A stretch of DNA of 64,000 nt from Hyphomicrobium sp. Lineage in GTDB: Bacteria; Pseudomonadota; Alphaproteobacteria; Rhizobiales; Hyphomicrobiaceae. Location of the stretch: NCBI GenBank assembly GCA_017512425.1, contig JAFWGI010000016.1:186001-250000 (forward strand), given 5' to 3'. Each line of letters starts with the position of its first letter. Position 1 is the stretch's first letter. Under the pieces are notes generated by a model. It had not been told where the DNA came from and searched no databases. It saw nothing but the letters and a program-made list of their open reading frames with translations. This document shows, one piece after another, positions 43,437 through 54,300 of the stretch. Both the position numbers and the translations under genes were made by a program.

Positions 43437-44353
43437 GGCAAGGCGCTCCATCGTACGAACAGCGACGTTGGCACTGCGGTTCCGCTTTTCGCTTCGATCG
43501 CAAGCTCGCCGCAATCAAACGCGCCGCCTTTGCCGGCGAGCGTATCGCGCATGACCTGATCGAAGGCGAGCGCCGACGCGCGGATCGCGTACACCGTCAG
43601 CACCATGGCCGCGCCACCCGGCGCCAACAACTTGGCGCAGTCGGTCAGCAGCCCCGGCAGATGCGTGAAGAGATCCCAGACTTCACCCTCGGGTCCGCGT
43701 CCGAACTTCGGCGGATCGACGAGGATGACGTGGTAGGTTTTGCCGCGGCGGACGTCGCGCGCGACGAACTTCGCGGCGTCATCTACGATCCAGCGGATTT
43801 TCGCGGCATCGAGTTTCGACGCGGTTTGATTTTCGCGGCCCCAGGCGACGGCCTTCTTTGACGCGTCGACGTGCGTGACTTCCGCGCCTGCTGCTGCAGC
43901 GAGCAGCGATGCCGCGCCCGTGTAGCCGAAAAGGTTGAGCACGCGCGGCGGTTCGCCTTTGATTTCGCGAACCGCATCGAGCATCCAAAGCCAATGCGGA
44001 TGTTGCTCCGGAAAAAGCCCCAGGTGCCAAAGGCCCGAAAGCTTGCAGAGCATCGTCACGCCATCGACCTTGACGGGCCAAGCGTCCGGCACCGGCTTAT
44101 CGATGCGCCATTTGCCTTTTTCGTCGTCCTCGCCTGACGCTGAAAAAACAGCATTGGCTTTCGACCACTCCTGCTTCGATAGCCGCGGTTGCCACAAAGC
44201 CTGCGGCTCAGGACGATCGACGACGACTTTGCCGAAACGCTCAAGCTTGCGCCCGCTGCCGGCATCGAGCAGCGCGTAATCCGCAAACCCGGATGACGTT
44301 ATGAGGGACAGCGTTGCGGGCTTCATCGGCGGCGGGATTGGTCCTTGAGGCAT
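43433..44353 (-). CDS. RlmI-like class I SAM-dependent RNA methyltransferase
   Basis: The 306-residue protein has an N-terminal region before the methyltransferase fold and the SAM motif NLFGYTGAASLLAAAAGAEV. The IRWIVDDAAKFV segment and the DPPKFGRGP motif are those of RlmI/RlmK-type 23S rRNA cytosine methyltransferases. The predicted activity is 5-methylation of a cytosine in 23S rRNA, although other substrates are possible. ATG 44353 is chosen because the longer frame begins with an odd Arg-rich stretch. It overlaps the following TrmH-type gene, forming a small RNA-modification operon with it and perhaps the PRMT-like gene. Confidence 0.85.
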   Translation of the reverse strand: MPQGPIPPPMKPATLSLITSSGFADYALLDAGSGRKLERFGKVVVDRPEPQALWQPRLSKQEWSKANAVFSASGEDDEKGKWRIDKPVPDAWPVKVDGVTMLCKLSGLWHLGLFPEQHPHWLWMLDAVREIKGEPPRVLNLFGYTGAASLLAAAAGAEVTHVDASKKAVAWGRENQTASKLDAAKIRWIVDDAAKFVARDVRRGKTYHVILVDPPKFGRGPEGEVWDLFTHLPGLLTDCAKLLAPGGAAMVLTVYAIRASALAFDQVMRDTLAGKGGAFDCGELAIEAKSGTAVPTSLFVRWSALP

Positions 44354-44428
44354 CGGAACGCCGCGTTTAGCACGATTGCGGCGCAATGGCAGCGGCCCAT
44401 CGCGCCGCTATCAGATTGATACGCGCCG

Positions 44429-45265
44429 TTACCGAAGCTTGTCGGCCATGACAGAAATCGTGCGCTGATAGACGCTGGCCGCGTTCCATTCGCCGATAAC
44501 CGCGTAGTTCTTGGTGCCAGGGTGCCAATCCTGACCAGCGGCCCAGCCGTGCGCTTTGAGGAAGTTTGCCGTCGACGCCAGAATATCCGGCACGCTGTTG
44601 ATCAAATCGCGGTGCCCGTTGCCGTCAAAATCAACGGCATACTTGACGTAAGGCAGCGGCAGAAATTGCGTCTGCCCGATCTCGCCGGCCCAGCCGCCGC
44701 GGAGTTGGCTGGCGCTCATATCGCCGTTCTGCACGATCCGCAGAGCGGCCATGAGCTGCGGCTCAAAGAATGCCGAGCGGCGACAATCGTAGGTCAAAGT
44801 GGCGAGCGACTGGACGATCGATTTGCCCTGGCCGCGATCAGAACCGTAGTTCGTCTCCAGGCCCCAGATCGCGACCACGATCTCAGCCGGCACGCCGAAC
44901 CGCTTTTCCATACGATCGAGCGTTGCGCGATGCTGCGCCATTTTCTGGCGCCCGCGGCTGATCAGCTGTGGCGAGACACGGCGCGCATAAAACTGGTCGA
45001 AGCTCAGCTTGAACGACTTCTGATTGCGATCGAGGCGAATGACGTTGCGATCATAGCTGATGCCGCCCAGCGTGCTGTTGATCGTCGATTGCGACATGCC
45101 CTGGCTCGCGGCCTTCGCCTTGAAACCTTCGAGCCACGATGAAAACCCAGTACCATCATTGCTGCAGGATTTTGCGACCGCGGCCGGCGCATTGACTGCA
45201 AGCAACACAAATGCGGTAACAGCTGCAGTTGCAGCGCCCTTCAGCGCTTTCAAACGGACCACCAT
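44429..45265 (-). CDS. Lytic murein transglycosylase, MltB family
   Basis: The enzyme cuts glycan strands between MurNAc and GlcNAc with 1,6-anhydro ring formation. ATG 45265 follows TAGGAGT by six bases and opens a signal peptide (about 1-31). The 278-residue mature domain has SFDQFYARRVSPQLI, the catalytic Glu137 in AIWGLETNYG, and GEIGQTQFLPLPYVKYAVDFDG, all hallmarks of MltB-type (SLT_2) enzymes. The PG_binding_1 domain common in relatives is absent, because the protein ends at ISVMADKLR. It starts 11 bases after the prfB stop on the same strand. Confidence 0.93.
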   Translation of the reverse strand: MVVRLKALKGAATAAVTAFVLLAVNAPAAVAKSCSNDGTGFSSWLEGFKAKAASQGMSQSTINSTLGGISYDRNVIRLDRNQKSFKLSFDQFYARRVSPQLISRGRQKMAQHRATLDRMEKRFGVPAEIVVAIWGLETNYGSDRGQGKSIVQSLATLTYDCRRSAFFEPQLMAALRIVQNGDMSASQLRGGWAGEIGQTQFLPLPYVKYAVDFDGNGHRDLINSVPDILASTANFLKAHGWAAGQDWHPGTKNYAVIGEWNAASVYQRTISVMADKLR

Positions 45266-45275
45266 ACGCAAACTC

Positions 45276-46407
45276 CTATTCGAGGTCTTCGACGACGGCG
45301 TCGTTGCCGCCCTTGATGCGCGCCGAAAGCGCTGCTTCGATGAAGATGTCAATATCGCCGTCCAGCACAGCTGCCGGATCGGTTGACGACGCACCGGTGC
45401 GCAAATCTTTCACCAGCTGATAGGGCTGAAGAACATACGATCTGATCTGATGCCCCCAGCCGACATCCGTCTTAGCCGCTTGCTCGGCATTGGCTTTGGC
45501 TTCGCGGCGCTTCAATTCCAGTTCGTACAAACGCGCTTTCAAACGATTGAAAGCGATTTCCTTGTTCTGATGCTGCGAGCGCTGCTCTTGTGCGAAAATG
45601 ATGATGCCCGATGGCTTATGCACCAGGCGAACGGCAGACTCCGTTCTGTTGACGTGCTGACCGCCAGCGCCCGATGAGCGAGCGAAAGAAATATCGACGT
45701 CGGCAGGATTGATCTCGACGTCAATCGTATCGTCGATCACCGGATACACCGTCACGGACGCAAAGCTCGTGTGGCGGCGCGCGTTCGAGTCATACGGCGA
45801 AATGCGCACGAGGCGATGCACGCCCGCTTCCGTCTTCAGCCAGCCGTAGGCGTTTTCGCCTTCGATCTCGAACGTCGCCGATTTGATGCCGGCGACTTCA
45901 CCGTCGCTCTGGTCGATCAGTTTGACCTTGAAGCCGCGGCGCTCGCCCCAGCGGAGATACATGCGCGCCAGCATCGAGGCCCAGTCTTGGCTTTCCGTGC
46001 CGCCAGCACCAGCGTGAACTTCAATATAGGTATTCATGCCGTCGGCTTCGCCGGAAAGCATTGCTTCGACCGAGCGGCGTTGCGCTTCGTGGTCGATGCG
46101 CTTGAGCGCCGTCTCGCCCTCGTCGATGCTCGCGTCATCGCCCTCGGCTTCGCCGAGTTCGATCAACGTCAGAGCGTCGTCGAAATCGCGTTCAAGGCGG
46201 CGGTACTCGCTGACCGCGCGTTCCAGCGATTGCCGCTGGCGCATCACCTTTTGCGCATTCTTGGGATCGTTCCAGAGACTCGGATCTTCGGACTTGGCGT
46301 TCAGCGACGCCAGCCGATCGTCGGCAGTCTCCCAGTCAAAGAGACCTCCTCAGGAGGGAAAACGCCTCCTTGATGTCGTCCGACAATTTTTGCGCTTCTG
46401 CGCGCAT
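45276..46407 (-). CDS. prfB: Peptide chain release factor 2, made by programmed +1 frameshift
   Basis: RF2 recognises UGA and UAA stops. The gene has two overlapping parts. Frame one starts at ATG 46407 (GGAGG five bases upstream), encodes 23 residues (MRAEAQKLSDDIKEAFSLLR, then RSL), and meets an in-frame TGA at 46336-46338. A +1 slip at CTT puts the ribosome in the frame of GAC (46337-46335), which runs to 45276 and gives a 376-residue protein. The site AGGAGG-TCT-CTT-TGA-C matches the known autoregulated prfB frameshift, which senses low RF2. The protein has SPY in the stop-recognition position (SPF in Escherichia coli) and GGQ in SGAGGQHVNRTESAVR for peptide release. Annotating only the downstream frame (from 46247) would lose the N terminus. 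Confidence 0.95.
46336..46370 (-). promoter_or_regulatory. prfB +1 frameshift signal with competing Shine-Dalgarno hairpins
   Basis: Read on the minus strand, the site is AGGAGG (46370-46365), CCTCCT (46357-46352), GGAGG (46349-46345), TCT, CTT, TGA. The internal Shine-Dalgarno just before CTT-TGA is the standard frameshift stimulator. The central CCTCCT can pair either with the upstream AGGAGG (7-base loop) or with the downstream GGAGG (3-base loop), so the stimulator could be hidden or exposed. The second point is inference; the slip site itself is well established in this family. Confidence 0.85.
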
Positions 46408-46559
46408 AGCGGCCTCCGGAAATTTTCGATTGGCGCGCCTAAGGCGCTGCCGGTGCAAATGAAACGGAACTCAGGTCGCGACGTATAGAGGCGGGCCGAT
46501 GCCATGTAAACGCGACATGCGCAGCGCACCATTCTAGGCAGGATATACGTATCTTACCG

Positions 46560-49145
46560 CTACCAGACGCCGCCTCCGCCCGAATTGCCGCTTGTCATGC
46601 CGGCGTCGGGAATGGGCGGACCGCTGCCGATCGTACCGCCTTCGGCCGTGCTGTTTTCAACCGGCACGCCACCGCCCTGTGTCGCCTCGGGAGAGGCGAT
46701 ACCGATGACGGAATACGCATCGTCGGGCTCTTCGTTCGGCTTGAACGCTTCGATGATCGTGTCGCCCGAACCGGCTTGCGCGCGCAAGCCCGTTTTCAGA
46801 TCGATGCGCACCAGCTTCATGCCCGGCGGTACACGGAACGGTGCTGGCGGCGTATCGCCGAGGGCTTCTTTCAAGAAGTCGCCAAACATCGGCGCCGCGA
46901 TCGCACCGCCCGTATTGCCTTTGCCGAGCGGCCGCGGCGTGTCGTAGCCAACGAAAACTCCGACGACCATGTCCGGCGTATAGCCGACAAACCAGACGTC
47001 TTTCTCTTCATTGGTGGTGCCGGTCTTGCCTGCAAGCGGACGGTTCAGCGATTTGAGCGACGTCGCGGTACCGCGCTGGATGACGCCTTCCATGATCGAC
47101 GTCATCTGATACGCCGACTGCGCATCGATCACCTGCTTGCGATCGTCGATCAGCGCCGGTTCTTCCTGCCCTGCCCAGCGCTCGGCCGTGCAGCCCATGC
47201 ACTGGCGTTCGTCGTGACGCCAAACTGTGCGGCCCCACCTGTCCTGAATGCGGTCGATGAGCGTCGATTTCACTTCGCGGCCACCGTTTGCCAGCATGCA
47301 ATAGGCCGTCGCCATGCGCAGCAACGTCGTCTCGCCCGCGCCGAGCGACATCGAGAGCACAGGGAGGAGATCGTCGTAAATTCCGAAACGCTTGGCGTAT
47401 TCCGTGATCATCGGCATACCGAGATCCTGCGCCAGCCGCACCGTCATCTGGTTACGCGACTTCTCGATGCCGAAACGCAGCGTCGAAGGGCCTGCCGACT
47501 TGTCTTTTTCGTAGTTGTTCGGCTTCCAGATTTCCTGGCCCGAACCCTGCTCGATTTCGATCGGCGCATCGACGATGATCGACGTCGGCTTGTATCCATT
47601 ATCAAGCGCCGTCGCGTAGACGAACGGCTTGAACGACGACCCTGGCTGACGTTTCGCCTGGATTGCGCGGTCGAACTGGCTCATTGCGAAGGAGAACCCG
47701 CCAACGACTGCGAGCACGCGGCCCGTATGTGGGTCCATCGCCACCAACCCGCCGCCGATCTCGGGGATCTGCATGAGGCTCCAGGTGCCGATGATATTGG
47801 CGGCATCTTTCGGCGCGACATAGACGACGTCACCCGGCTGCAGCAAATCGCTGGCGGCTTTTGGCTCGGTCTTTTTTTCGAGCGTTCGCGCCCATTTCAG
47901 CTCTTCGAGAGGTACTTCGACGGCTTCGCGATCCTTGACCAGCGTCTGGTCCTGCTGGCGCAACGGCCGCAGACCGATAATCGCCTTCGCCTTCTGCGCT
48001 TCGAGGACGACGCCGAGCCGCCACGGTTGCAGATCCGCCGGGACGTCGATCGCGCCCAGAGGAACGCCCCAGTCGCCAGCGATATCAATTTTCGAGACCG
48101 GTCCGCGCCAGCCTTGCTTGCGATCAAATTTGACGAGCCCGTCGATCAGAGCGCGCCGCGCAATGCGCTGCAGGCGCGGATCGAGCGTCGTGCGTACCGA
48201 CATGCCGCCGCCGTAGAGCTTGTCTTCGCCGTACTGACCGAGCAGCTTGCGGCGAACTTCCTCGGCGAAGAATTCGGCCGTCGAAATGTGCGCGCCGGTC
48301 TGGCGCAGGTTGACCGTCAGCGGCATTTTCTTGGCGGCAGCGCCTTCCGCTTCCGTCGCGTAACCGTTCTCGACCATCTGGCCGATGATCCAGTCGCGCC
48401 GCTCCGTCGCTTTCGCCGTGTTCCTGAACGGATGATAGTTGTTCGGCGCCTTCGGCAGTGCCGCAAGATAGGCGGCCTCCTCGACCGTCAAATCGCTCAG
48501 CTCTTTATTGAAGTACGTCAGCGACGCCGCGGCGACACCATACGAGTTGAGGCCGAGGTAGATTTCGTTGAGGTAGAGTTCGAGGATTTTGTCTTTCGAA
48601 TAGGCGCGCTCGATACGGATCGCGAGGATCGCTTCCTTTACTTTGCGCTCCATCGAACGCTCATTGGTCAGCAGAAAGTTCTTTGCAACCTGCTGCGTGA
48701 TCGTCGAGGCACCCTGCGCACGCCGGTTTGATCCCTGCACCTTCGATTCAACCGCAGCGACGACGGCACGCGCGACGCCTTGGAAGTCGATGCCGCCATG
48801 CTCATAGAACCGCCGGTCTTCAGCCGACAGAAACGCACCGACGACCCGCTTCGGGATCGTATTGATCGGCACGAAGATACGGCGCTCGCGCGCGAACTCG
48901 GAAATCAGCGAACCGTCATGCGCGTGGATGCGCGTCATCACAGGCGGCTCGTACTTCGCAAGACTTTCGTAGTCGGGCAAATCTTTCGACTGCTGCGAAA
49001 TGTAGACGCCAACGGCTGCGGACCCGGCGACGAAAATCAACACAGCCGTGCCGAAGCCGAACCCGAGGAAACTCAGGAGCAAACTCTTGCGCCGTTTGCG
49101 CTTCTTTTTGGGCGCTGCCGGGGGCGGTAGCGTTGGCGGTCGCAT
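46560..49145 (-). CDS. mrcA: Bifunctional penicillin-binding protein 1A
   Basis: PBP1A polymerises lipid II into glycan strands and cross-links them. The 861-residue protein has a basic cytoplasmic start, one membrane helix (about 21-49) and a GT51 glycosyltransferase domain with EDRRFYEHGG (Glu109, Asp110) and QVAKNFLL. An OB-like insertion (about 340-440) precedes a transpeptidase domain with SSFKPF (active-site Ser in SxxK), SRN and KTGT motifs. The tail (after about 800) is Gly/Pro-rich. The neighbouring amidase and prfB genes on the same strand form a frequent Hyphomicrobiales arrangement (amiC-mrcA-prfB). Confidence 0.96.
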   Translation of the reverse strand: MRPPTLPPPAAPKKKRKRRKSLLLSFLGFGFGTAVLIFVAGSAAVGVYISQQSKDLPDYESLAKYEPPVMTRIHAHDGSLISEFARERRIFVPINTIPKRVVGAFLSAEDRRFYEHGGIDFQGVARAVVAAVESKVQGSNRRAQGASTITQQVAKNFLLTNERSMERKVKEAILAIRIERAYSKDKILELYLNEIYLGLNSYGVAAASLTYFNKELSDLTVEEAAYLAALPKAPNNYHPFRNTAKATERRDWIIGQMVENGYATEAEGAAAKKMPLTVNLRQTGAHISTAEFFAEEVRRKLLGQYGEDKLYGGGMSVRTTLDPRLQRIARRALIDGLVKFDRKQGWRGPVSKIDIAGDWGVPLGAIDVPADLQPWRLGVVLEAQKAKAIIGLRPLRQQDQTLVKDREAVEVPLEELKWARTLEKKTEPKAASDLLQPGDVVYVAPKDAANIIGTWSLMQIPEIGGGLVAMDPHTGRVLAVVGGFSFAMSQFDRAIQAKRQPGSSFKPFVYATALDNGYKPTSIIVDAPIEIEQGSGQEIWKPNNYEKDKSAGPSTLRFGIEKSRNQMTVRLAQDLGMPMITEYAKRFGIYDDLLPVLSMSLGAGETTLLRMATAYCMLANGGREVKSTLIDRIQDRWGRTVWRHDERQCMGCTAERWAGQEEPALIDDRKQVIDAQSAYQMTSIMEGVIQRGTATSLKSLNRPLAGKTGTTNEEKDVWFVGYTPDMVVGVFVGYDTPRPLGKGNTGGAIAAPMFGDFLKEALGDTPPAPFRVPPGMKLVRIDLKTGLRAQAGSGDTIIEAFKPNEEPDDAYSVIGIASPEATQGGGVPVENSTAEGGTIGSGPPIPDAGMTSGNSGGGGVW

Positions 49146-49271
49146 CGAAACGGAGTTCCGTCAATTGAAGTAGAGGTTTAACGCAACTACTGCGGTGCAG
49201 CAAGCTCCCGCGAAAGTTGGGTCACATTACCACCGATTGTGGCGTTACGTCGTCGTGAGCGTCGCACTTGG

Positions 49272-50549
49272 CTAAGGCTGAGCGACTGTTCTCTTGCTGA
49301 AATACGTCTGCACGGCGGCAGTGATGGCGTCCGCCACTTGTTTCTGCCACTGGGCCGTACTCATCTGCTGTTGATCCTTGGAATTGCTCATATAACCGAG
49401 TTCGACGAGAACGGACGGCGCGTGCGGCTGTTTCAACACCTTAAATGCCGCAGAGCGCTGTGGATCGCGTGACATCGCGATCGTTTTCCCAAGCCGCCTG
49501 GCGAGCACATTGGAAAAATCGGCGGAAAAATTTGACGTCTCCCGCTTCAACAAGTCGATAAGTATGTTTTTCACCTGATCGGCGGAGCTGCCGGCACCGG
49601 ATTCCAGACCGGCAAGCAAGTCGGACGCATTTTCTTTCTCGGCCATCAGCCGCGCCTGCTCGTCTGAAGCACGCTCCGACAACGTGTAGATCGTCGCGCC
49701 GCTGATGTTTTCGGCGAATTCGGTCTGCTCGATGGCGTCGGCGTGGAGCGAGATGAACAGGTCGGCCGCATTGTCAGCCGAAAACTTCAGGCGCTTGTCG
49801 AGCGACACGAAAACATCCGTCGTCCGCGTCATGCGCACATCGAACAGCCCGGTTTTGGCGAGGGCGTTCTTCAGCTGTAAGCCAACCGCTAGGACAATTG
49901 ATTTTTCGGTGACGGCGGCGCTGCTGCTGGCGCCCGGGTCAATGCCGCCGTGGCCTGGATCGATAACGACAATTGGTTTTCCAGCCGGTTTTTTGAGAGG
50001 CACCTCGTGTGGCGCGGTGGCAGCAGTCTCAATCGGAGGGTGCCGTGTCGCGCCGGTTCCTTCGCCAAACGATTGAGCGTCGGTCGCCGCAAGCACGATT
50101 TCCAACGCGATGCCCTGGTCGACTGCGGACATACCCGCCTTGGCGATTTTGACCGGACCGGAAGTGTCGATGACCACGCGCCCCTTGGCTTCCGCAAACA
50201 ATCCGTAGCGGTAGGCGGTGATCAGGCCCTGCTGTTTCTGCGCCGTATTGCTCGGCAGCTTGAACGCAACGTCCGGCAGATCGATGATCACTCGATAAGG
50301 TCCGGCGAGCGTGAAAATTTCCGCCGGCACGCCGCGGCTCAAGACAAGCTTGAACGTCGTTTGAGCGTCAGAGCTCGCAAGCGCGATCGCGGTCACTTCT
50401 GATGCTGGCCGTGCGCCCGCCTTCGCAACAGTTGGCAAAATGGCGTGGCTCATAATCAGGCAGCCGGCGAGCGCCGCCCAAAAACCGTGCTGACGACGGC
50501 CGGACCCAACCGCGCCCCTCGGCCCAAAATGCGCCGCGACGGTGCCCAT
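49272..50549 (-). CDS. N-acetylmuramoyl-L-alanine amidase with AMIN domain, second copy
   Basis: The protein of about 425 residues has a hydrophobic N-terminal segment and an AMIN domain (about 55-150, [20 protein letters not shown]). A zinc Amidase_3 domain follows with [35 protein letters not shown] and a late VELGYMSN. It should cleave amide bonds between MurNAc and stem peptides. It is paralogous to the amidase at 14502, but the signal region is different. The start is uncertain: ATG 50549 is used; TTG 50573 is possible, and none has a clear ribosome binding site. It precedes PBP1A on the same strand. Confidence 0.9.
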   Translation of the reverse strand: MGTVAAHFGPRGAVGSGRRQHGFWAALAGCLIMSHAILPTVAKAGARPASEVTAIALASSDAQTTFKLVLSRGVPAEIFTLAGPYRVIIDLPDVAFKLPSNTAQKQQGLITAYRYGLFAEAKGRVVIDTSGPVKIAKAGMSAVDQGIALEIVLAATDAQSFGEGTGATRHPPIETAATAPHEVPLKKPAGKPIVVIDPGHGGIDPGASSSAAVTEKSIVLAVGLQLKNALAKTGLFDVRMTRTTDVFVSLDKRLKFSADNAADLFISLHADAIEQTEFAENISGATIYTLSERASDEQARLMAEKENASDLLAGLESGAGSSADQVKNILIDLLKRETSNFSADFSNVLARRLGKTIAMSRDPQRSAAFKVLKQPHAPSVLVELGYMSNSKDQQQMSTAQWQKQVADAITAAVQTYFSKRTVAQP

Positions 50550-51359
50550 CACGATTTCAAAAACTCGCAACAAAACTGCTCTAAGCCCCCCGACCCGCAG
50601 TTACAGACACCCTTTAACGCTTTGTTTTGATTTAAGTATACACAGTATCCGACGGCATCAAACCCGGGATGCGATTCGATCCTTATAAGACTTGCCACTC
50701 AACGGCGGCGCCCGTACACTTGATACCATATTCGGTTGTGGCTGGCGCTCCTGAATTCATCTTAGAGATGCTCTGGAGCGACAGCCGATAAGCCTGATCG
50801 GCCTGCTGCAGCATTCTCAACACATGCTGCGTTCCCAGGTAATTGGGACCATCCGGATATATTTCCGCGGTTCGTAGAGGGCGCGTTTGCGTCGACCTCG
50901 CGAAACGGGAAATGCCCGGCACGCTCGCCGTGCCGTCTCTCAAAGTCCCGGTCAGGCCGCCCGCAAAAGGACGGCGGCTCGCTGCACCGGAACGCTGTAC
51001 CCGAAACGGCACCACAAGTGCCGGCCACGCCATTCCAGACCCCTGCGCGCGTTGAAAAGCCGGGCAGCGGTCAGGTTGTAACAACAGATCTATCGAACCA
51101 GAGCCATGTCGATCGCTCGCACCATTTCAGCATCTGCCAACCCGGCTCACCGCCGGCCGATTGGCCGATCCGCAGCCGGGGGCGCCTTGCGCACCTCGCC
51201 TGCGAAAATGTTGCCGCGCGCGCTTTGCTCTTCCGCAACGCAATCACATAACGCGCGCCGCCGCGCTCCGCTCGCCAAGGTTTCCTGGGGTCAGTCATCA
51301 TGCTGGCAATCAAGGGCTTTCTGTGAGCCGCCGCCTCTGCGCGCCGAGGAACACCAGAA
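50550..51359. other. Long spacer with the rne leader
   Basis: The 810 bases between divergent amidase and rne genes hold one doubtful minus-strand frame (50683-51084), listed separately. The part nearest rne (51085-51359) is GC-rich and can fold extensively, as expected for an RNase E leader; in Escherichia coli RNase E autoregulates through its 5' leader, but no homologous element can be named here. GAGGA lies about nine bases before the rne ATG. No transfer RNA or small RNA could be recognised. Confidence 0.45.
50683..51084 (-). CDS. Hypothetical protein, doubtful
   Basis: The frame is 133 residues long and starts at a TTG. The C-terminal half has reasonable codon choice and protein-like sequence (PNYLGTQHVLRMLQQADQAYRL, split by GC-ending codons), with one Cys near the end and a final VEWQVL. 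The N-terminal half is Arg/Ser/Pro-rich and looks non-coding, so a shorter protein beginning near 50834 is possible. No family is recognised. Confidence 0.28.
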   Translation of the reverse strand: MLQPDRCPAFQRAQGSGMAWPALVVPFRVQRSGAASRRPFAGGLTGTLRDGTASVPGISRFARSTQTRPLRTAEIYPDGPNYLGTQHVLRMLQQADQAYRLSLQSISKMNSGAPATTEYGIKCTGAAVEWQVL

Positions 51360-54300
51360 ATGTCATCCAATACCAAGATGCTCATCGACGCCACGCATCC
51401 GGAGGAAACCCGGGTCGTCGTCCAACGCAATGGTCGCGTAGAGGAATTCGACTTCGAAAGCGCCGCCCGGAAACTGCTCCGCGGCAACATCTATCTAGCC
51501 AAGGTCACGCGCGTCGAGCCGTCGCTGCAGGCTGCTTTCGTCGACTACGGCGGCAATCGCCACGGCTTCCTGGCCTTCAACGAAATCCACCCGGACTACT
51601 ATCAAATTCCGGTCGCCGACCGTCAGGCGCTGATCGACGAGGAAGCGGCCGCCGAAGCCGAACTTGAAGCTGCTGCCGACCGCCGCGCCGAAGCCTTGGC
51701 GCGCCGCGCCGAAGGCCGCCGTCAAGACCAGGGTCAAGCGTCTGACGACGTGCACGACGACTCCGGCGATCACGATGGCATCTCGGACGCGCCGCACATC
51801 ATCGACGTCGAAGAAGACGAACACATCGAGGAAGTCGGTGGCGACCTCGACGCGGCCGAAGCCCCGCAGACGTTTGCCGCCGCCGTCGAACGCAATGCCG
51901 ACGTCATCTCGGAGCCGATGGCCCCGCGAGATGATGAAGATGCGCCCGCCGCCGTTGAACTCGCGCCGAGCCATCACGAGGCCGAAGACGACGACACGGA
52001 AGCTGACGATGGCGATACCGAAGACGCCGACGGCGATGCCGGCGACGAGGACGCCGACGAGCCGGCAGATCATGTCGACGACGCCGAAGGTGGCGAAGCC
52101 GTCGCGCACGACAGCGACGAACCGAACGCTGAACCAAACGTATCCGGCGAGCGCACCGCGCGCTCATCGAACCGTCACCGCGGCGGCCGCAGCCGCTCCG
52201 AAGGCCGGTCATCGGGCGGCGGTCACGGCTCTGAATTCCAGGAAGACGGGCAGCCGCGCCAGCGCCGCCGGCCGCGCAGCTATAAAATCCAGGAAGTCAT
52301 CAAGCGCCGCCAGGTCATCCTCGTTCAGGTCGTCAAAGAAGAACGCGGCAACAAGGGCGCAGCTCTGACGACGTACCTGTCGCTCGCCGGCCGCTATACC
52401 GTCTTGATGCCGAACACCGCGCGTGGCGGCGGCATCTCGCGCAAGATCACGAACCCCCAGGACCGCAAGCGCCTGAAGGCTATCGCTAACGAGCTTGAGG
52501 TTCCGGAAGGCATGGGCCTGATCATCCGCACTGCGGGTGCCGCGCGGACGAAACAAGAAATCAAGCGCGACTTCGAATACCTGCTGCGGCTGTGGGAAAG
52601 CGTCCGCGATCTGACGCTGCAGTCGACGGCGCCGAGCCTCGTCTACGAAGAAGGCGACCTGATCAAGCGTTCGATCCGCGATCTCTATAATAAGGACGTC
52701 GAGGAAGTCGTGGTGGCGGGCGATGCCGGCTATCAGGAAGCGGCGGCATTCATGCACATGCTGATGCCGAGCCACTCGAAGCACGTCGTGCCCTACAACG
52801 CGCCGACGCCGCTGTTCACGAGCTACGGCGTCGAGCGCCAGCTCAACGCAATGTTCCTGCCGCAGGTGACGCTGCGCTCGGGCGGTTACATCGTCATCAA
52901 CCAGACCGAAGCGCTCGTCGCGATCGACGTCAACTCCGGCAAATCCACGCGCGAGTTCTCGATCGAGGAAACCGCGCTTGCGACGAACCTCGAAGCGTCC
53001 GACGAAATCGCCCGCCAGCTGAAGCTGCGCGACCTCGCTGGCCTCATCGTTATCGACTTCATCGATATGGAGGAGAAGCGCAACAATCGCGCCGTCGAGC
53101 GGCGTCTCAAAGATGCGTTGCGCTTCGATCGCGCGCGCATTCAGCTCGGACGTATCTCGCATTTCGGCTTGATGGAAATGTCGCGGCAGCGGCTCCGCAC
53201 CGGCGTGCTTGAAGGTTCGACGTCGCAGTGCCCGCATTGCCAGGGCACCGGCATCATCCGTTCGACCGAGAGCATCGCGCTCGCCGTTTTGCGCGGCCTC
53301 GAAGATGCGATCACGTCAGGCGCGGATACGCCTTTGATCGCGACGACCACGCCTGCCGTCGCGCTCTACATTCTCAATTCGAAACGGGCCTACGTCTCCG
53401 ACATGGAAGCCCGCCACGGCTATCCGGTCACGATCATCGGCAGCGAGCGCATTCAAGGCGCCAACTTCACGGTCGACCGCGGCGCTGCATCCGCGCATCC
53501 GATCCGCCGCCCAGAACGCGCCGCCGTCAACATGGACTGGGGCTTTGAAGGCGAGGGCGAAGAAGAAGCGCCGAGCTATCAGGGCGCCGAAATCGAAATG
53601 GTCGGCGACGATGATGACGGCGCCGAAGGCAGTGATCGTCAGGATCGGTCCGAGCGGCAATCACGCGGCGAAGGCCGTGGCGACGGCGAAGACGACGGCA
53701 ATCGCAAAGGCCGCAGACGCCGCCGCCGTGGACGCGGCCGCGGTCAGCGCGAAGACGGTGATCGCAACGGCAACCGGCCGCCGCGTGGCCCGGAGACGGC
53801 ATTCGCGCAAGGCGACAATGATGCCGGCGACGATACCGGCAATGACGACGCCGACGGCGATACCGACGAAATGTTCGACAGCGAGGGTGGCGAACAGAAC
53901 GCGCGCGCAAATCGTCCTGAAAGTGGCCGCGACGACGAAGGCCGCGGAGATCGTCCTGGCCGCCGCCGCCGTCGTGGACGCCGTGGCGGACGCCGCGGCC
54001 GCGACGGCAACGGTCAACGCGACGGCAACCCGGCCTATGCGGGTTCGACGGATGCCGAAAATGGTGAGCGCGCCTATCCGGTTCCTGGTCCATCCGTGCC
54101 CGGAGATTACGCGCTCGATAGCGCCATCCCAGGACTTGGCGATCAACCCGACATCGCACCTGCCGCGCAACAGCCGCGCGAACGCGAACCGCGGCGCACT
54201 CCGAACGGCAACAGCAGCAACGGCAGTGAGCGTCAGCGCCCCGAGCGGCTTTGGGATGTGACACTCGTCAACAACGACACCGCATCGGAAAAAGACAGGG

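Noticed and set aside
46776..48731. Open frame of 651 codons on the plus strand across the PBP1A gene
   Set aside because: It is exactly antisense to a gene with every PBP1A motif; its product is Arg/His-rich without domains. GC-rich coding DNA often leaves such frames open.
52209..53237. 342-codon minus-strand frame inside rne
   Set aside because: It is antisense to the RNase E catalytic region, Arg/Ala/Asp-rich, with no domain and no promoter context.
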